A DNA stretch of 64,000 nucleotides, from positions 66,245,965 through 66,309,964 of the forward strand of contig OX419758.1 in the NCBI GenBank assembly GCA_948567375.1, read 5' to 3'. The notes beneath the pieces were generated by a model. The model was not told where the DNA came from. It saw only the letters and a program-made list of their open reading frames with translations, and made no database searches. This document shows, in pieces, positions 1 through 11,259 of this stretch; within the stretch, counting starts at the first letter, position 1, and each line of letters opens with the position of its first letter. The translations under genes and the position numbers were made by a program. The stretch comes from Lunularia cruciata. Lineage: Eukaryota > Streptophyta > Marchantiopsida > Lunulariales > Lunulariaceae.

Positions 1-1931
1 AGTAGCACTCTCTACCCCGGGCGGTGTCCCTTTTGCAACACTCTGCTCCTCCTTTCTGCCACCCTGGCCTCCATCAGTTTCTGTGGAGGGTACTGCTTTG
101 GATGGAGACTTTGTTCTTTTAGGAGAGGTTAACTCTGTTGCCGTTAGTCCTTTCTCGTTACTAGCTGGTGAAGTCGACACTCTATTAGCTCCTTCCAACC
201 TCTCACGACCAGCTTCCATTTTCTTTTCAAATTCAACGGGGTCCACAGTTAGAGATGAAGAGTCTAAGTTCTTGATAAATGACTCAGCTGAGACCAGGTT
301 CGTGTAAAAATAAGCTGCCTCTGAAACAAGTCGTCCCTCATGGCGATAGCGCTGGATGTATAAAAGATTTGAGTGCAGCTGTGGAGGGTTCGCCTGCACC
401 ATACGGGACTCCTTTATGTCAAAACTGAAGTTCCCCATTAAGCTCGAACATTCAAGGGGCTCATTGAGGCATAGCTGAGCGGAGGCTGATCAAATCATGC
501 TTATGGCAAGAGAGTTTTCCTTTTACCTTGATGACAACATATATGAGGACCGGTAGAAAGTCATCGGCTCCAGGAGGATTTTCATTGGATGCCATTGTAA
601 CATTCACCAAAAGATTGTTGATAACTCGGCAGCAATTGAGTATGCACACCAACTTGTCACGGGGAGCCTTGTAAGTGTTTATCTTTTGTAGCTCTTTTTG
701 TGCCAGCTGCAAAACCATCCAACCACCAAAACCGTACAACACCTCAAAGTGAGTGACCCATCACAGAGAAGGTTGTAAGTGACAGGCAAGGAGAAATACT
801 TTAAATACAGCAGAAGAAAGGGTTGCACCCGTAGCACCTAGGTGATGTTATGCGTCCATTACTGCTGCGGGAAGGAAATGAATCTCAGACAACCATCCAG
901 TCGTACTTTAGGACATACTTCAGTCCTACATGGGCCGCAGAGGCCAGAACAAACATATAAACAGCAACCACCAATCTCATAGCTCCCACTCATTCCATAC
1001 CAGCCAAGATGTCTCATTTTGTGAATTCTTGGGTATATCCAGATGCTCTGGGCGAATAAATTCTTGCAGGATGGTCATCTTCTCTGAGAGTTGCTGGTCT
1101 TGTTCTGCATCTTCTGGAAGTGATGCAAACGCCCGTGAGAAGAGCTTAGTCATTAAGTACTTTTCAAGACCCTGCAACAAGTGGCATGACAGTAAATCAA
1201 CAACCCATCCTCAGGAGGTAGTATTGGTTCTCCACCTACAATTGAATTCAAGACTTGAGGCCAATATCAAAAAAGTAGGTAGCAAATGGCTCCCCTTCAC
1301 TAGATCTACGACATTGCACTTTGCTTCTCCTGAGCTGCTCACAAATAGATCTTTGTCTTCTTACCTCACCAGAACTTTCAAGCTCTTCGGCGGTTGCACC
1401 GGCCCAAAGGGGATGAGCCTTGAAGGCATTCTCAGTGATTGCGAGGAACTCTTGTACACTTTGACTATCCCTTTCAGGGTCGGGAGGATTGCTAAGGAAT
1501 TTGCTAATAAAACTGCATAGAACACCCATAAGATCCCGTATGTTAAAATTATCGGAGATGAAGCTTAGTATTGTTTCTTATAAAACATGCAGGATGCAGA
1601 CTTCCCAAATATTCATTCATAAAGCACGATACAGCTCATCGACATCGTGCTGGTTACACGAAAGTGCATCACTGCTTACAATAGAAAATTGGCAAAACTG
1701 TCTCCAGGGATGTAGAATTTGGGAGACAGGGATGTAGAATTTGGTTCTCGAGATCAGTAAAGGTAAAGATGTAAATGACAGGACCAAAACCAAATTTATT
1801 CGCTCATAATATACCCACTTCTTAATTGACCGGACGAGATCAGCGGCAGACGGATCCCGCATGCGATCCAGAAAGTTGTGAAATGTGAGCGGAGCAGTGG
1901 CATTATCGAACATGTTCGTATTATCACCCAT
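1..1931 (-). CDS. VPS9A: VPS9A-like Rab5 guanine nucleotide exchange factor (5' part, runs off left edge)
   Basis: Exons read on the minus strand at 1931-1819, 1512-1365, 1171-1001, 706-527 and 393-<1. All four introns are GT-AG and the joined frame is open for 335 codons. The start is the ATG at 1931-1929 in an AAAATGGG context; the frame continues upstream only through a GTG. The N-terminal helical bundle (HNFLDRMRDPSAADLVRSIK, then HPLWAG near residue 70 and GLEKYLMTKLF from 88) leads into the VPS9 catalytic core. The core contains YKAPRDKLVCILNCCRVINN around 156-175 and ASNENPPGADDFLPVLIY around 183-200; the Asp of GAD(D) and the Tyr are the residues that act on Rab5 in this family. ANPPQLHSNLLYIQRYR follows. 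After about residue 265 the frame turns into a low-complexity Ser/Thr/Pro/Lys tail, as in plant VPS9A (about 520 aa), so the C-terminus is outside the window. It should activate Rab5/ARA6-type GTPases on endosomes. Family assignment is very secure; the exact exon ends are inferred from homology and splice consensus. Confidence 0.95.
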
Positions 1932-3431
1932 TTTGGCCGCCTTCACGTGGCTTTGATCTTAAACTTTCCAGCACTTCCGAACCTCCTTGTTGTCTTATCC
2001 AGTGACGTTCGGCAAATCCTTTACACTCGCTATGATTCTTTTTCTGCACCACCCCACCATTTTAACCTTTCAGAAAAGATTAACAAAACCTCAGCACTAA
2101 CTACTCCACACACCGAAAACCTTAACGAAGAGGCGAATGCTCTTGAAGAAACTGGACGACTTCCCTTTAGTACACATGACTCCTGGAATAATTACGCAGT
2201 CAACGAAATGGTAAAGTTCTCTCACAATGTTTCCAAGTCCCGCCCGCTATACACAAGATTTTCAGCCCGAGCTTTTAATATAAACAGCGAAGAAGGGAAA
2301 ACCATTCGAACAAGAGGTTAATCCTCTCAAGAATCCAGTTGGTTTTGTGCTTCAGTTTTAAGTACATGCACTCATCAGACAAATGTTTCTCTTTGGTACA
2401 TGGGTAGGTTTCCTGGAAAATGTGGGACAAAGAGATTTGCCTGAGGTCGCTTCGCAACGTTCAGCGTTCAGAGGTGGTGGTGGGCGTAAGAACAGGAAAT
2501 ATACGCGCACTGCCTTGAATCCTCCGGATCCTGCTCATGGCATTCCTCTGTGGAATGCGACAGACCATCAGCCATTCTTTCTCTGTCCCCACTCCATCTT
2601 GACTCCCTTCCTCCCGTTTCTACCTGTTCTCCAGTCCACTTCAAATCCCCAAACACGAGCCCAGCAATCCTACTCTGCCTACACATACGCAATCCCGTCA
2701 CGTCAAGGTCAAGCGCCCCAAACTCCTGATCACCTCACAAGCCACGAAGATTCTTACCATTGAACCACCCTATTTATCAAACCTTGTTCCCCATCAAACA
2801 TTCACATCTACACATGCCCTTTCCCCTTCGTAACTAACGGAGCAATAAACAACCGATCAACCCATGTGAGATCTTCTCGAACTTCCGATCACCACTCACT
2901 CTTATGATCTGGGCTGTTCAAAGGAGGACCCGTTGAGCTCCGCTCTTGGCAGATAATCAACACGCACCATTTCCTTTGAAATGGTGTCTATCGAACACAG
3001 GTTGAAGCTCAGCCCAGAAGTGGATCAAACCCAATTCTTGACCCACGAGCAGTACCCCATAGACACACTTTCCAACTCTCTGTCTCTCTTTTGCTTACTC
3101 TGCATTCACCGCGTCCTGCTTCCTCTGAAGTGCGTATCCCACCTCCTTAGACACCATTTACTGTGCTGTATTAACTATGAGGGCCTCGCATCGTCACCTG
3201 TCTGGATGTATACAGCAAACCCGAGGTCAAACTTCTTGGAACTACTCCAGAGGGAACTACCTTTCAAATCCTCCTCCTCCCTCACTTGAAAATCAGACGA
3301 TTCAACTTTTCAAAATCCTCTGTCGTCTCCTTCTGAAGCCACACTGCTGTTCCTGCATCACCAGCGCTCTTTGGGGTGGATCTTCGTGGGACTATACTTG
3401 GGGGTTTCAGAAATCTCTTTATGAATACCCG
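1932..3431. other. Gene-free stretch upstream of VPS9A
   Basis: About 1.5 kb upstream of VPS9A. Around 2500-3300 it is C-rich on the plus strand (CCTC/CTTCC runs), as expected for promoter or 5' leader DNA. Open frames here (for example 2383-2763) show no recognisable domain and biased, low-complexity translations. I see no convincing gene. Confidence 0.5.
1944..1949. promoter_or_regulatory. G-box (CACGTG) just upstream of the VPS9A start
   Basis: A palindromic CACGTG lies 12 bp upstream of the VPS9A ATG. G-boxes bind bZIP and bHLH factors in plants. Being this close to the start, it may lie in the 5' UTR and have no role. Confidence 0.3.
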
Positions 3432-3934
3432 TAAGTATCCGAGTAAGTCACGGATAAAATCCCCGTAACCGTAAAAGATACGGGTAACAAAAATCGCGAC
3501 CCGTACAAAATTTACGTGTTGGGTATGGGGACCATACAAGTTAATGGAGGCATTATGTAGTATTAGGCACTAATTCAAAGCATTACTTGAAGCTTTCTCT
3601 TGCTTGTAAACTGTACGTGTATCATTGGATTTCTTTTTCCCCTTACAGGCATTGGTATCTCTTTTCCACGTGACGGGCACAGATTTTGTATCAATTCGTC
3701 AGACGATCCATTAATTTCGTAATCTTCTCTTAATATTTCGTAATCCTCTCTAGAATCCAGGTCGTAATTTTAATGAGGTAACTTTGAGAACTGAATTTTG
3801 AAACTGTTCTTGAGACTTTCATCACCCGTAAATTATTTTCCGGAAAACTTACGGAAAACCCAACATCACCCATAAGTATCCGTCGTTTGTTTTAATCTAA
3901 ATGGGATTTTAGAAATAGAAACGACGGATACTTA
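3432..3934. mobile_element. Candidate small DNA-transposon derivative (MITE-like) with TAAGTATCCG ends
   Basis: TAAGTATCCG at 3432-3441 is matched by its inverse CGGATACTTA at 3925-3934, enclosing about 500 bp. The right end also folds on itself: a perfect 16-bp inverted repeat at 3873-3888 and 3919-3934 with a 30-bp loop. The interior is littered with CCCGTA/TACGGG and CCGTAA words, for example at 3421-3520 and 3830-3860. No open frame and no clear target-site duplication is visible, so the transposon reading is tentative. Confidence 0.4.
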
Positions 3935-6900
3935 GAGGTGGAAGCAGGCATTCAAACAGAATCAAACGAACTCTCCATCTTGTTGAGTAAAATGGTGGAA
4001 TGCAGAGAACACAACACAGAGGTCTAGTTGGTAGAGTTAGGCAGACAAAGTCTATAGATTGCGTGCGCTTCAACTGTAGTATCCTTGATCTTTTTCTTGT
4101 CTCTCAAGCCAGTGATAAAAGCGCACTAACTTTCCAAGTAACATTGGTGAAATCACTAAGTAAATTAAAATAGAAATTAAAAAAAAATTTGGAGCTTCTT
4201 CATCAAGAGAAATTTAAAATATACTGGTTTTTCTATAGAAAGAATTTATTTTCATGACAAAAAATGTGGGGTGTGACGGGTGTGAGGTTGCCAAATTTAT
4301 ATCTTTATCCTAATTTATCCTGTATATGTATGTAGAAAGTATATGTAAATACAAAGTGTATGTCTTGGATACAAATGCCAAATCCAAGAATATGTAAGGT
4401 AGATTCATTCCCCGGCCTCTACTACATTAAGTCTCCATTTGTAAGGTCTTTGCATATTGGATGTAAAAAATCGTTTTCTTCCTCAACATTATTTCAAATA
4501 GAAAAATAGATACTTGAAATAAAAGTTGCGTCCTTAAAAGAAATTTACTATATTTGACTATAATCTTAGAAGAGTGTTGAGATATATAAGGAATTAAAAT
4601 GCAATCATTTTTAATAACATGATTTACCTTCTACATTGCTAACTTGTATTAACAAGAAATATCTTATTATTTAACAAGAAAATACAGTATTTGACTTTTC
4701 TATTTTTTTCTACAATATTTAAAGATCAAAGCCACTCTTATTGAACACTGATGGTATTATTCTAATTAATTTTGAAAACTTACTTTTCTTGAGGTTATAT
4801 TATATAATATTATAATATACTCTATAAATATGGAATTTTATTGTAATTTTAAATACCTCATTGATAAGCCTTCACAAATGGACAAAAAAATTTACTATTT
4901 GATCAAAGTTAAAAGTATTAAAATTTTATAAAACTTCTCCTCATTGAAACCTTCAATATTAGACTTCATAAAATTATATATAAAAATAAATAAATGGAGA
5001 AAATAGGATTTAAGAAACAAGATAATTAGAAGATTTAGAAGCAGAAAATTATCTTTACTGAAATTAAATTAAATCCAATTTTATGTGTTATATTATAAGA
5101 TGCTGATATTTTACATCTTGATGGATTTAAAATATTTATGTGTACATGAACACTAACATAGAAAAGGAAAAGCATCTAATCAAGTATATTAGTAGTATTT
5201 TCTTACAGACTCATTAAATCTTCCAATCAAATGAAAAAAATTATAAAATATATATAATTATACAATTATTAAAAAGAAGAATTTCAATTTGAAGAAAAAA
5301 ATTAATAGATTCTTTCTAAGAGCAATTAGAAGAAATAAAAGTGAAAAAAAATACTCAGAAGCAATATCATTAAAAAACTATTCAAAATAGATACATAATT
5401 AAATATCTATAAGAAGACCTACACACTATGATTTATCTATCAATACATTTGATGTGCCTTTATTTAAAGAACTTTCATATCGTTTAAGATTCTTCATACT
5501 TGTATTTTAAGCCAAATAAGTGTTATGGAAATCAAACAGATCTATTTATTAGCCAAATATATAAAATTACCTTACTCACTATCCTTTTTAATTCTTTTCT
5601 CAAATTTGGATCTGATGCTCTTTTGACTTCAAAATTTATAACTTTCATGGTGCTAGTTGAGGTTGAAATACAATTAGCAAGACTAATTTACCTTAAAGTG
5701 AGCTCAAACAAGCCTTCCTCGTGCAAAGTTGTATACTAGACTAAATAATTTGTAGTAAGAAGATATAGCTTGATCTAAGTATAAGGTTCATACATGCCCA
5801 AGTTTATATGTTAGAAGTTTCCCTTTAGATTCAAAAGTTAAGGGTATAATTTTATCTTGTTACCTTATGGAGAAATAAGCACATCTTTGTGCATTCCAAG
5901 GTGACCATAGAATTTGCAATATATTGTGAGTTGCATAAGGCAAGTTCCATCGCAAGGTTGCATTAGAGACTATGCACATCAAAGCTATAGGTTTTAGGGG
6001 TGCTTATGATATTTAAGCTACTTATGTAAGTTGCATGACTTGGATGTTGCTCACTTAGAGCTTGTAAGTTGAGAATGGATTCATATCATGTTAAGAGCTA
6101 GTTGCTATATTGAGAGGTCTATTAGCTTTATCAATCTACAATATGATCCAAAATAAGTATCAATGACACATGCTCATAAAAGTAAGACTCATGAGAAAGA
6201 AGAGGAAAATCTTTAAAGTAGTAAAATGGCAAAAATATGATGTACATAGATAAATAGGATTTTGAATGTCAATTTATATATAGCCTGTGTTTTGAATAAA
6301 TGATAAGCATAGGTATAAGTAGTTGTAATCCTTTTCACAATCTAAAGCATCTATGATGTACATAGATAAATAGGATTTTGAATGTCAATTTATATATAAC
6401 CAATGTTTTGAATAAATGATAAAGCATAGGTATAAGTAGTTGTAATCTTTTTCACAATCTAAAACATCTATGTATTATTTTCACTTGATATAAATCCAGC
6501 TAAATCAATTATTTACTATAAGCCTATTTGTGGAGTGAAAGCAATCCTATGTAATCTTCTTCTTTTGTTCTATTTATATCTTGGTTGTTGCCTTTTGGGC
6601 TTCTATTATTTTAAGTGAGCTAAAATATAGAATCAATTTGTGTACCCAAAATATATACTTGAAATTAAGCCACTATTACTAGTAAGCTCATCCAAAAGTT
6701 AAGTATCTAAGGCTATATTTTGATTTTAAGAAGTGCAACTTTCCATAAACAAGGTAAAAAGTTCTACCACACTTACCCTATTTTGTCATAAGTGTATAGC
6801 CTTTCCATTACGGATCCAACTTCATCAATTGCCTCATTTAGATTTTTCCTACAAGTTCAAGATTGTGAGACCTTGCTCTATCATCAACATATGACACTAT

Positions 6901-7779
6901 TCCACAATGAGACTAGCAACTAAAAAGTGTTCTTGCTTGTGACTAGTAGTGCAATTTAAGATATATGCATCAAGTACATCTATACTATTTAAAATTCTCT
7001 ATTTCAATCACATATTTTCTCTTATAAATTAACTGAATCTCCTCATGAATCCAACATCAAAAGACTAAAATCTGACAATAGTGTTTGATGCAAAAGATAA
7101 TCTAGTAGGAGTTTTTGATGAAAAATGTAATATGCAAGAAACAAGTGCAATAACTAGTTTCTTTGCTAAATACAACCAAATATGCACTAGAGAATTATTT
7201 TCAAGTAGCAAAACTTTCTTCCTCCCACTATTCTTTATGGTTTGTTAAACTTTAGTAATTATGCTTAGAAAACTTGTCATATATTTATCCTTTTGATTTT
7301 GGAACCAATGATTCTTATGTATTATTTTCTTATTAGATACTTCCTTTCTTTTGGAGAGAGTAGAATGAACAGAAGAGATAAAAGGGAGGCTTCAAGTGAA
7401 AATATACTATACAATTTTAGAGAGCTTACCTGCATACATCATATGAGTGGATAGTTGCTTTTGTTCATTTTTCAATTTTGGTTCTATTGGTACCTAGATT
7501 GAAAGCTATGGAGAATTGAGTAGAAAGTTATGAGTACTTTTAGATTTTTTTAAGGTTTAGAGTGATTACTTCATATTGAGAGTGATGGATCAGGATTCTC
7601 ATTTCTAATCTCTTGGTATTCATGCTTGAGTTCCATGGGAACTTAGTTTGAAAATTTCTGCAATGAAGATTGTTATGAGAATTTATAATTTTTAGGGTTT
7701 GGAGAGATAGCATTTACTCATGTGAATTGGGATGTGAGTGGTTGTGGTTTTCCATGTATGGAGAAATTATGGAGAGGAG
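3935..7779. other. AT-rich intergenic DNA without a supported gene
   Basis: Strongly AT-rich with many A/T runs and stops in all frames. The only longer frame (5500-5739) has no recognisable features. The one clear structure is the tandem repeat listed separately. Parts of 6500-7000 may be very old retrotransposon sequence, but I could not assign a domain. Confidence 0.6.
6237..6471. repeat. Two-copy tandem repeat, 116-bp unit
   Basis: A unit beginning ATGATGTACATAGATAAATA occurs at 6237-6352 and again directly after it from 6353 to about 6470. There are only a few substitutions and a one-base insertion in the second copy. It is a recent local duplication in non-coding DNA. Confidence 0.9.
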
Positions 7780-10700
7780 CATAATGTGTTATGATTGTTA
7801 TTCTTGTGCTAGCCATGGCAACACTTCCTCATGTAGGGCCGCCTAGAGCTTCTCTGGATACACCATGCTTGATGTGTCATCAACTCTCTACTTTGCATGG
7901 GGTAAAGACCCATGTGAGAAGGATGCACAAGGACTATGATTGGACCACTTGGGATACTCATGTGAGGCAAGCAACCTTATTGATATTGGCAACAATTGAG
8001 ATTGTGCACTTATGTGATATCGGCGACAATTGAGATCTATCTCTTTGTTGATTGTTTCAAGGATATTGATCAAGTTGTGGGAGTGGTTAGCATCTCAAGC
8101 AGGTTGTATCTTGGGATTACTTGAGATTAATTTTCCATGTCCATATCTATTCTCTTCCACTCTATGATGAAGCTAGACAAGCTTTTTGCATACCGCTTGA
8201 TCTTTTGGCACGTGATCCCTTGGACAAGTTAACATGATTCTTATTCCTCTTACTCCCTTGATGGTGCCTTCATTATGCTAGAAGGAGATGTACGTGGCAT
8301 AAAGATTTGACTACTAGACTTCATTGATTTTGAATAGGGGATTGGGTTGCCCTACAAGAAGAGTTGGTTAGGGCTGCACATTTCAGGAGATAGGTTCTAC
8401 CATAGGATACCATAGAGTCCAATCAATTACAACGGTGTAGGACATTGAGTCAAGCATGAGAGTTTAGTAGAGCATCATGAGCACTACACCCTTTGTCTAT
8501 GGCTAGTCCCATTGATGAGACTATCTCTTGCCTATGCTCACTACATCCTATGGTAGGAGAGGGAGTACCATTAGAGGTCTTAGAATATCAGCCTGAGCAG
8601 CTTTTATATCTTGATAGGTCAATTTTTGCATAAGAATTGTGCATTGTCCCTTGCCTCTCCTCAAGGGGCTTGTCAAGGATGGTATATAAGCAATTAGATA
8701 TTGCTTTTAGGCATGTGATCTTTCTAGTAGATTTTACCAAGTTGTTTCAAGTGGTTGAGATAGTAGCAAAGAGAGATTAGGTGTTGGGAGCTAGTCTACT
8801 TCTCATGATGGAGAAGGATACAAGGAGCATTAGATAGATTGCTATTGGAGAGATCTTTTTGTGCTTGGTTAGCTGCACCATTGTCTTTTAGTATCAATCT
8901 CACTTCTAAGAGCACCTTAGTCCATATTAGTTTGGAGTAGTTACACTTGGAGGTTGTAAGGCTATTTTTCTAAGCATTTGGGCACTCCTAGATATCCATT
9001 TGGAGTGGGTTGTCCTATAAGTGGATGTTGAGAATGCTTTTAATAGCATCTTTTGAGCATCTATCTTTAGAGAGCTTAGGGAGGCTTGTGGATCCTTGGA
9101 AAGTCCCATTCCTTTTGTGTAGTCATTTTATTGCTCTCTTGCTTCCTTTTACTACCAACATGGATGGTCACAAGAAGGAGTCACCATCTTGGATTCAATT
9201 GTTGGTACACGATAAAGAAATCCTTTAGAGGAAGCTTTGTTTTCCGTGGCTCACTTCAAAGCTCTCTTATCTATTACTTTGGCCATGCCAGGTTTTGTAT
9301 TTCCATCCTTGGCAAACAATGCATATATTATGGACCCCACATATCAGATTAGGCATGCTTTTTATCATTTGACTACCAAGCTACATCTTGTGGGCTTGAG
9401 AGTCAAGGCGTCAAAGTGCAGAGCATGGTCCCCTTTAGGTATCACCACTTTGAGCTTCCAGAGAGGTGTGTCACATCTACAAATGGACTACATTTCTTGG
9501 AGTGATTGTAGGATCCAAGGATTTTGTCATATGCTTCTTAGATGCTACACTTGTAGAGGATATTCTGCATATGGATGATCTTTCTCTACTAGGAGATCCG
9601 TAAGTGGCATTTGGTAAACTCTCCTCTAGTATTGCCCATCAACCAACTTATTTTTTTCACATGGTTCCTCTTTCCTTCAATTTATTATCATGATTAAGAG
9701 CTTTTGATAGGAGTATTATAGGAGTCTTTGGTGATATCATTAGACCAAGGACATTTGAGTATATGATAGGGGATTTGTGTAATACCAATAGCTAGACATA
9801 TTAACTAGAGGTGAAAATTGGTGTGGTAACATCTAGAATGATTTTATGTGTGATGAGGTATATTAGATAGAGGTGTCACCAAAAGAGTACTTTATTAATA
9901 GGGCAAAAGTTAAAAATAACCTAAAGTTGTAATACCAATAGCTAGACATATTAGCTAGAGGTGAAAATTGGCTTGGTAACAACTGGAAGGATGTTATGTA
10001 TAATGGTTTAGGTAGATCAGATAGAGACGGTACCAAATGAGGACTTATACTAATAGGGTAAGAGCCAACAATAATCTTAATTTCAAAGCTAATTTTGGAG
10101 GCCTAAATAAATGAATTAGGCCTCAAAAATATATAAATTCCCTCTCCAATGGAGGCTGTATTTCCCTCCACCCTAGTTTTTCTCATCAAGAGCTTTCCAA
10201 TGGTACCTCACCCATGCAATTTGGAGATTCATATAGGAATATTCCTTAAGTTTCCCTTTGGTCAAAGGTGGTTTGAGCAACCAGATAAGATCATGATTGA
10301 CATGTCACCCATGCATGCAACTAATCTAAGAGTAGAGATCACTAAATGTCATCCATCCACGTATCTGATCCAAGGGTGGAGCTTCCTTTAGGTAGTCCCC
10401 TTTGCTATATAAGATAGTCAAGGTGCTTCTTTGGGGCATCAGAGGTTTGAGTGTGAAATTGTGTGTTTCTTATTATGTGTTTCTCTTAAGGTCAACTATC
10501 CTTGGAGTATTATAATTTGGCACGTAGACAAATATTTCTACTAATTGTGTGGCAAGGGGTAGGCTTATTACCTATAGAGGAGATGGCACCTATAGTGTTT
10601 TTGGGTAGTTGGGCTCTCTGAACATCCCTATTTTCCTCCCATTTTGTGGTTGTTGATAGGCTAGTTTTGGAGACATATGTGACCAAGATGGAGGAGGGGT

Positions 10701-10990
10701 CCTTTTCTCTCCAAGTCTTATTGCGCCAAATGAGAGATGGTCTATCACCATGGGCATGGGAGGACTTCACATCCTTTGTTTGTGGGAACGAAAACTTTTA
10801 TGCAAAACACTATGACAGACATTGCTAGGATGACATAAGCATGCAAGTTGGGATAACATAAATATGCATACAAGTTGGGATAGGATACTAAGTGTTATAG
10901 GGCAGATTCCTCTTACCAAGACGTAACTATTTTACCCCTAATATTTTTCTATATAGGGCTTGATGTGGACTTCTCATCTTCTTGTTATCT
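7780..10990 (+). mobile_element. Non-LTR retroelement copy A (zinc finger, RT, 3' tail), decayed, split by a solo LTR
   Basis: The most complete 5' end of this family. An ATG at 7815 (AGCCATGG) opens a frame with a CCHH finger at residues 18-38 (C-x2-C-x11-H-x4-H: PCLMC, then HVRRMH). After a degenerate linker, reverse-transcriptase blocks appear from about 8830: IAIGEIF, LGGC, a DVENAFNS-like motif A near 9020, and the block around the catalytic Asp pair near 9300, all broken by stops. The frame resumes after the inserted LTR (9778-10514) with the thumb-like segment FLGSW and LQVLLRQMRD at 10600-10750. The nuclease region is deleted, and a degraded 3' tail (GGGCAGATTCCTC) lies at 10900-10990. 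The element is inactive. Homology to copies B and C is plain along most of its length. Domain naming is from family knowledge; the exact 5' boundary is uncertain. Confidence 0.8.
9778..10514 (+). mobile_element. Solo LTR (family 1, 737 bp) nested in non-LTR copy A
   Basis: It starts TGTAATAC and ends GTATTATA, which is the inverse of the start with one C-to-T change (GTATTACA expected). It is flanked by a 5-bp duplication ATTTG at 9773-9777 and 10515-10519. The empty site is preserved in non-LTR copy C near 52317 (GTGGATTTGGCACG), proving the insertion. A TATATAA box lies at 10406-10412 about 100 bp from the 3' end. The first 150 bp are tandemly repeated inside the LTR (second start at 9928). 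No internal retrotransposon domain is present, so it is a solo LTR left by recombination. Confidence 0.88.
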
Positions 10991-11259
10991 TGTAACATAA
11001 ACATTGTTAAATTGGAAAAACATAAATGTGCAAGTTGGATGAAAATTGCCTTCTGGGGTTGAGGCTCAAACTTTTCTATTTCCACTTTCCTCTCATTGTG
11101 TTCAAAGACAAGCAATAGACTAGTTTACCAAATATAGATTTTGGTATGTATTCAGATCCGTTTTTATGTTCCAAGTAAAGAACTCCAAAAAGTAGATAAC
11201 TCTAATAGTAAAAGGAGATCATTCTCTCATAAGATTTCAGGTGGTGAATGGGATCTAAG

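Noticed and set aside
930..1520. 196-codon plus-strand frame
   Set aside because: Antisense to VPS9A exons 2-3 and intervening intron; the minus strand carries the conserved protein.
2383..2763. 126-codon frame upstream of VPS9A
   Set aside because: Pro/Ser/Gln-rich translation of a C-rich promoter-like stretch with an overlapping open frame on the other strand.
6500..6960. Possible minus-strand copia RT remnant
   Set aside because: A YVDD-like phrase appears on the minus strand, but no neighbouring motif could be aligned in order.
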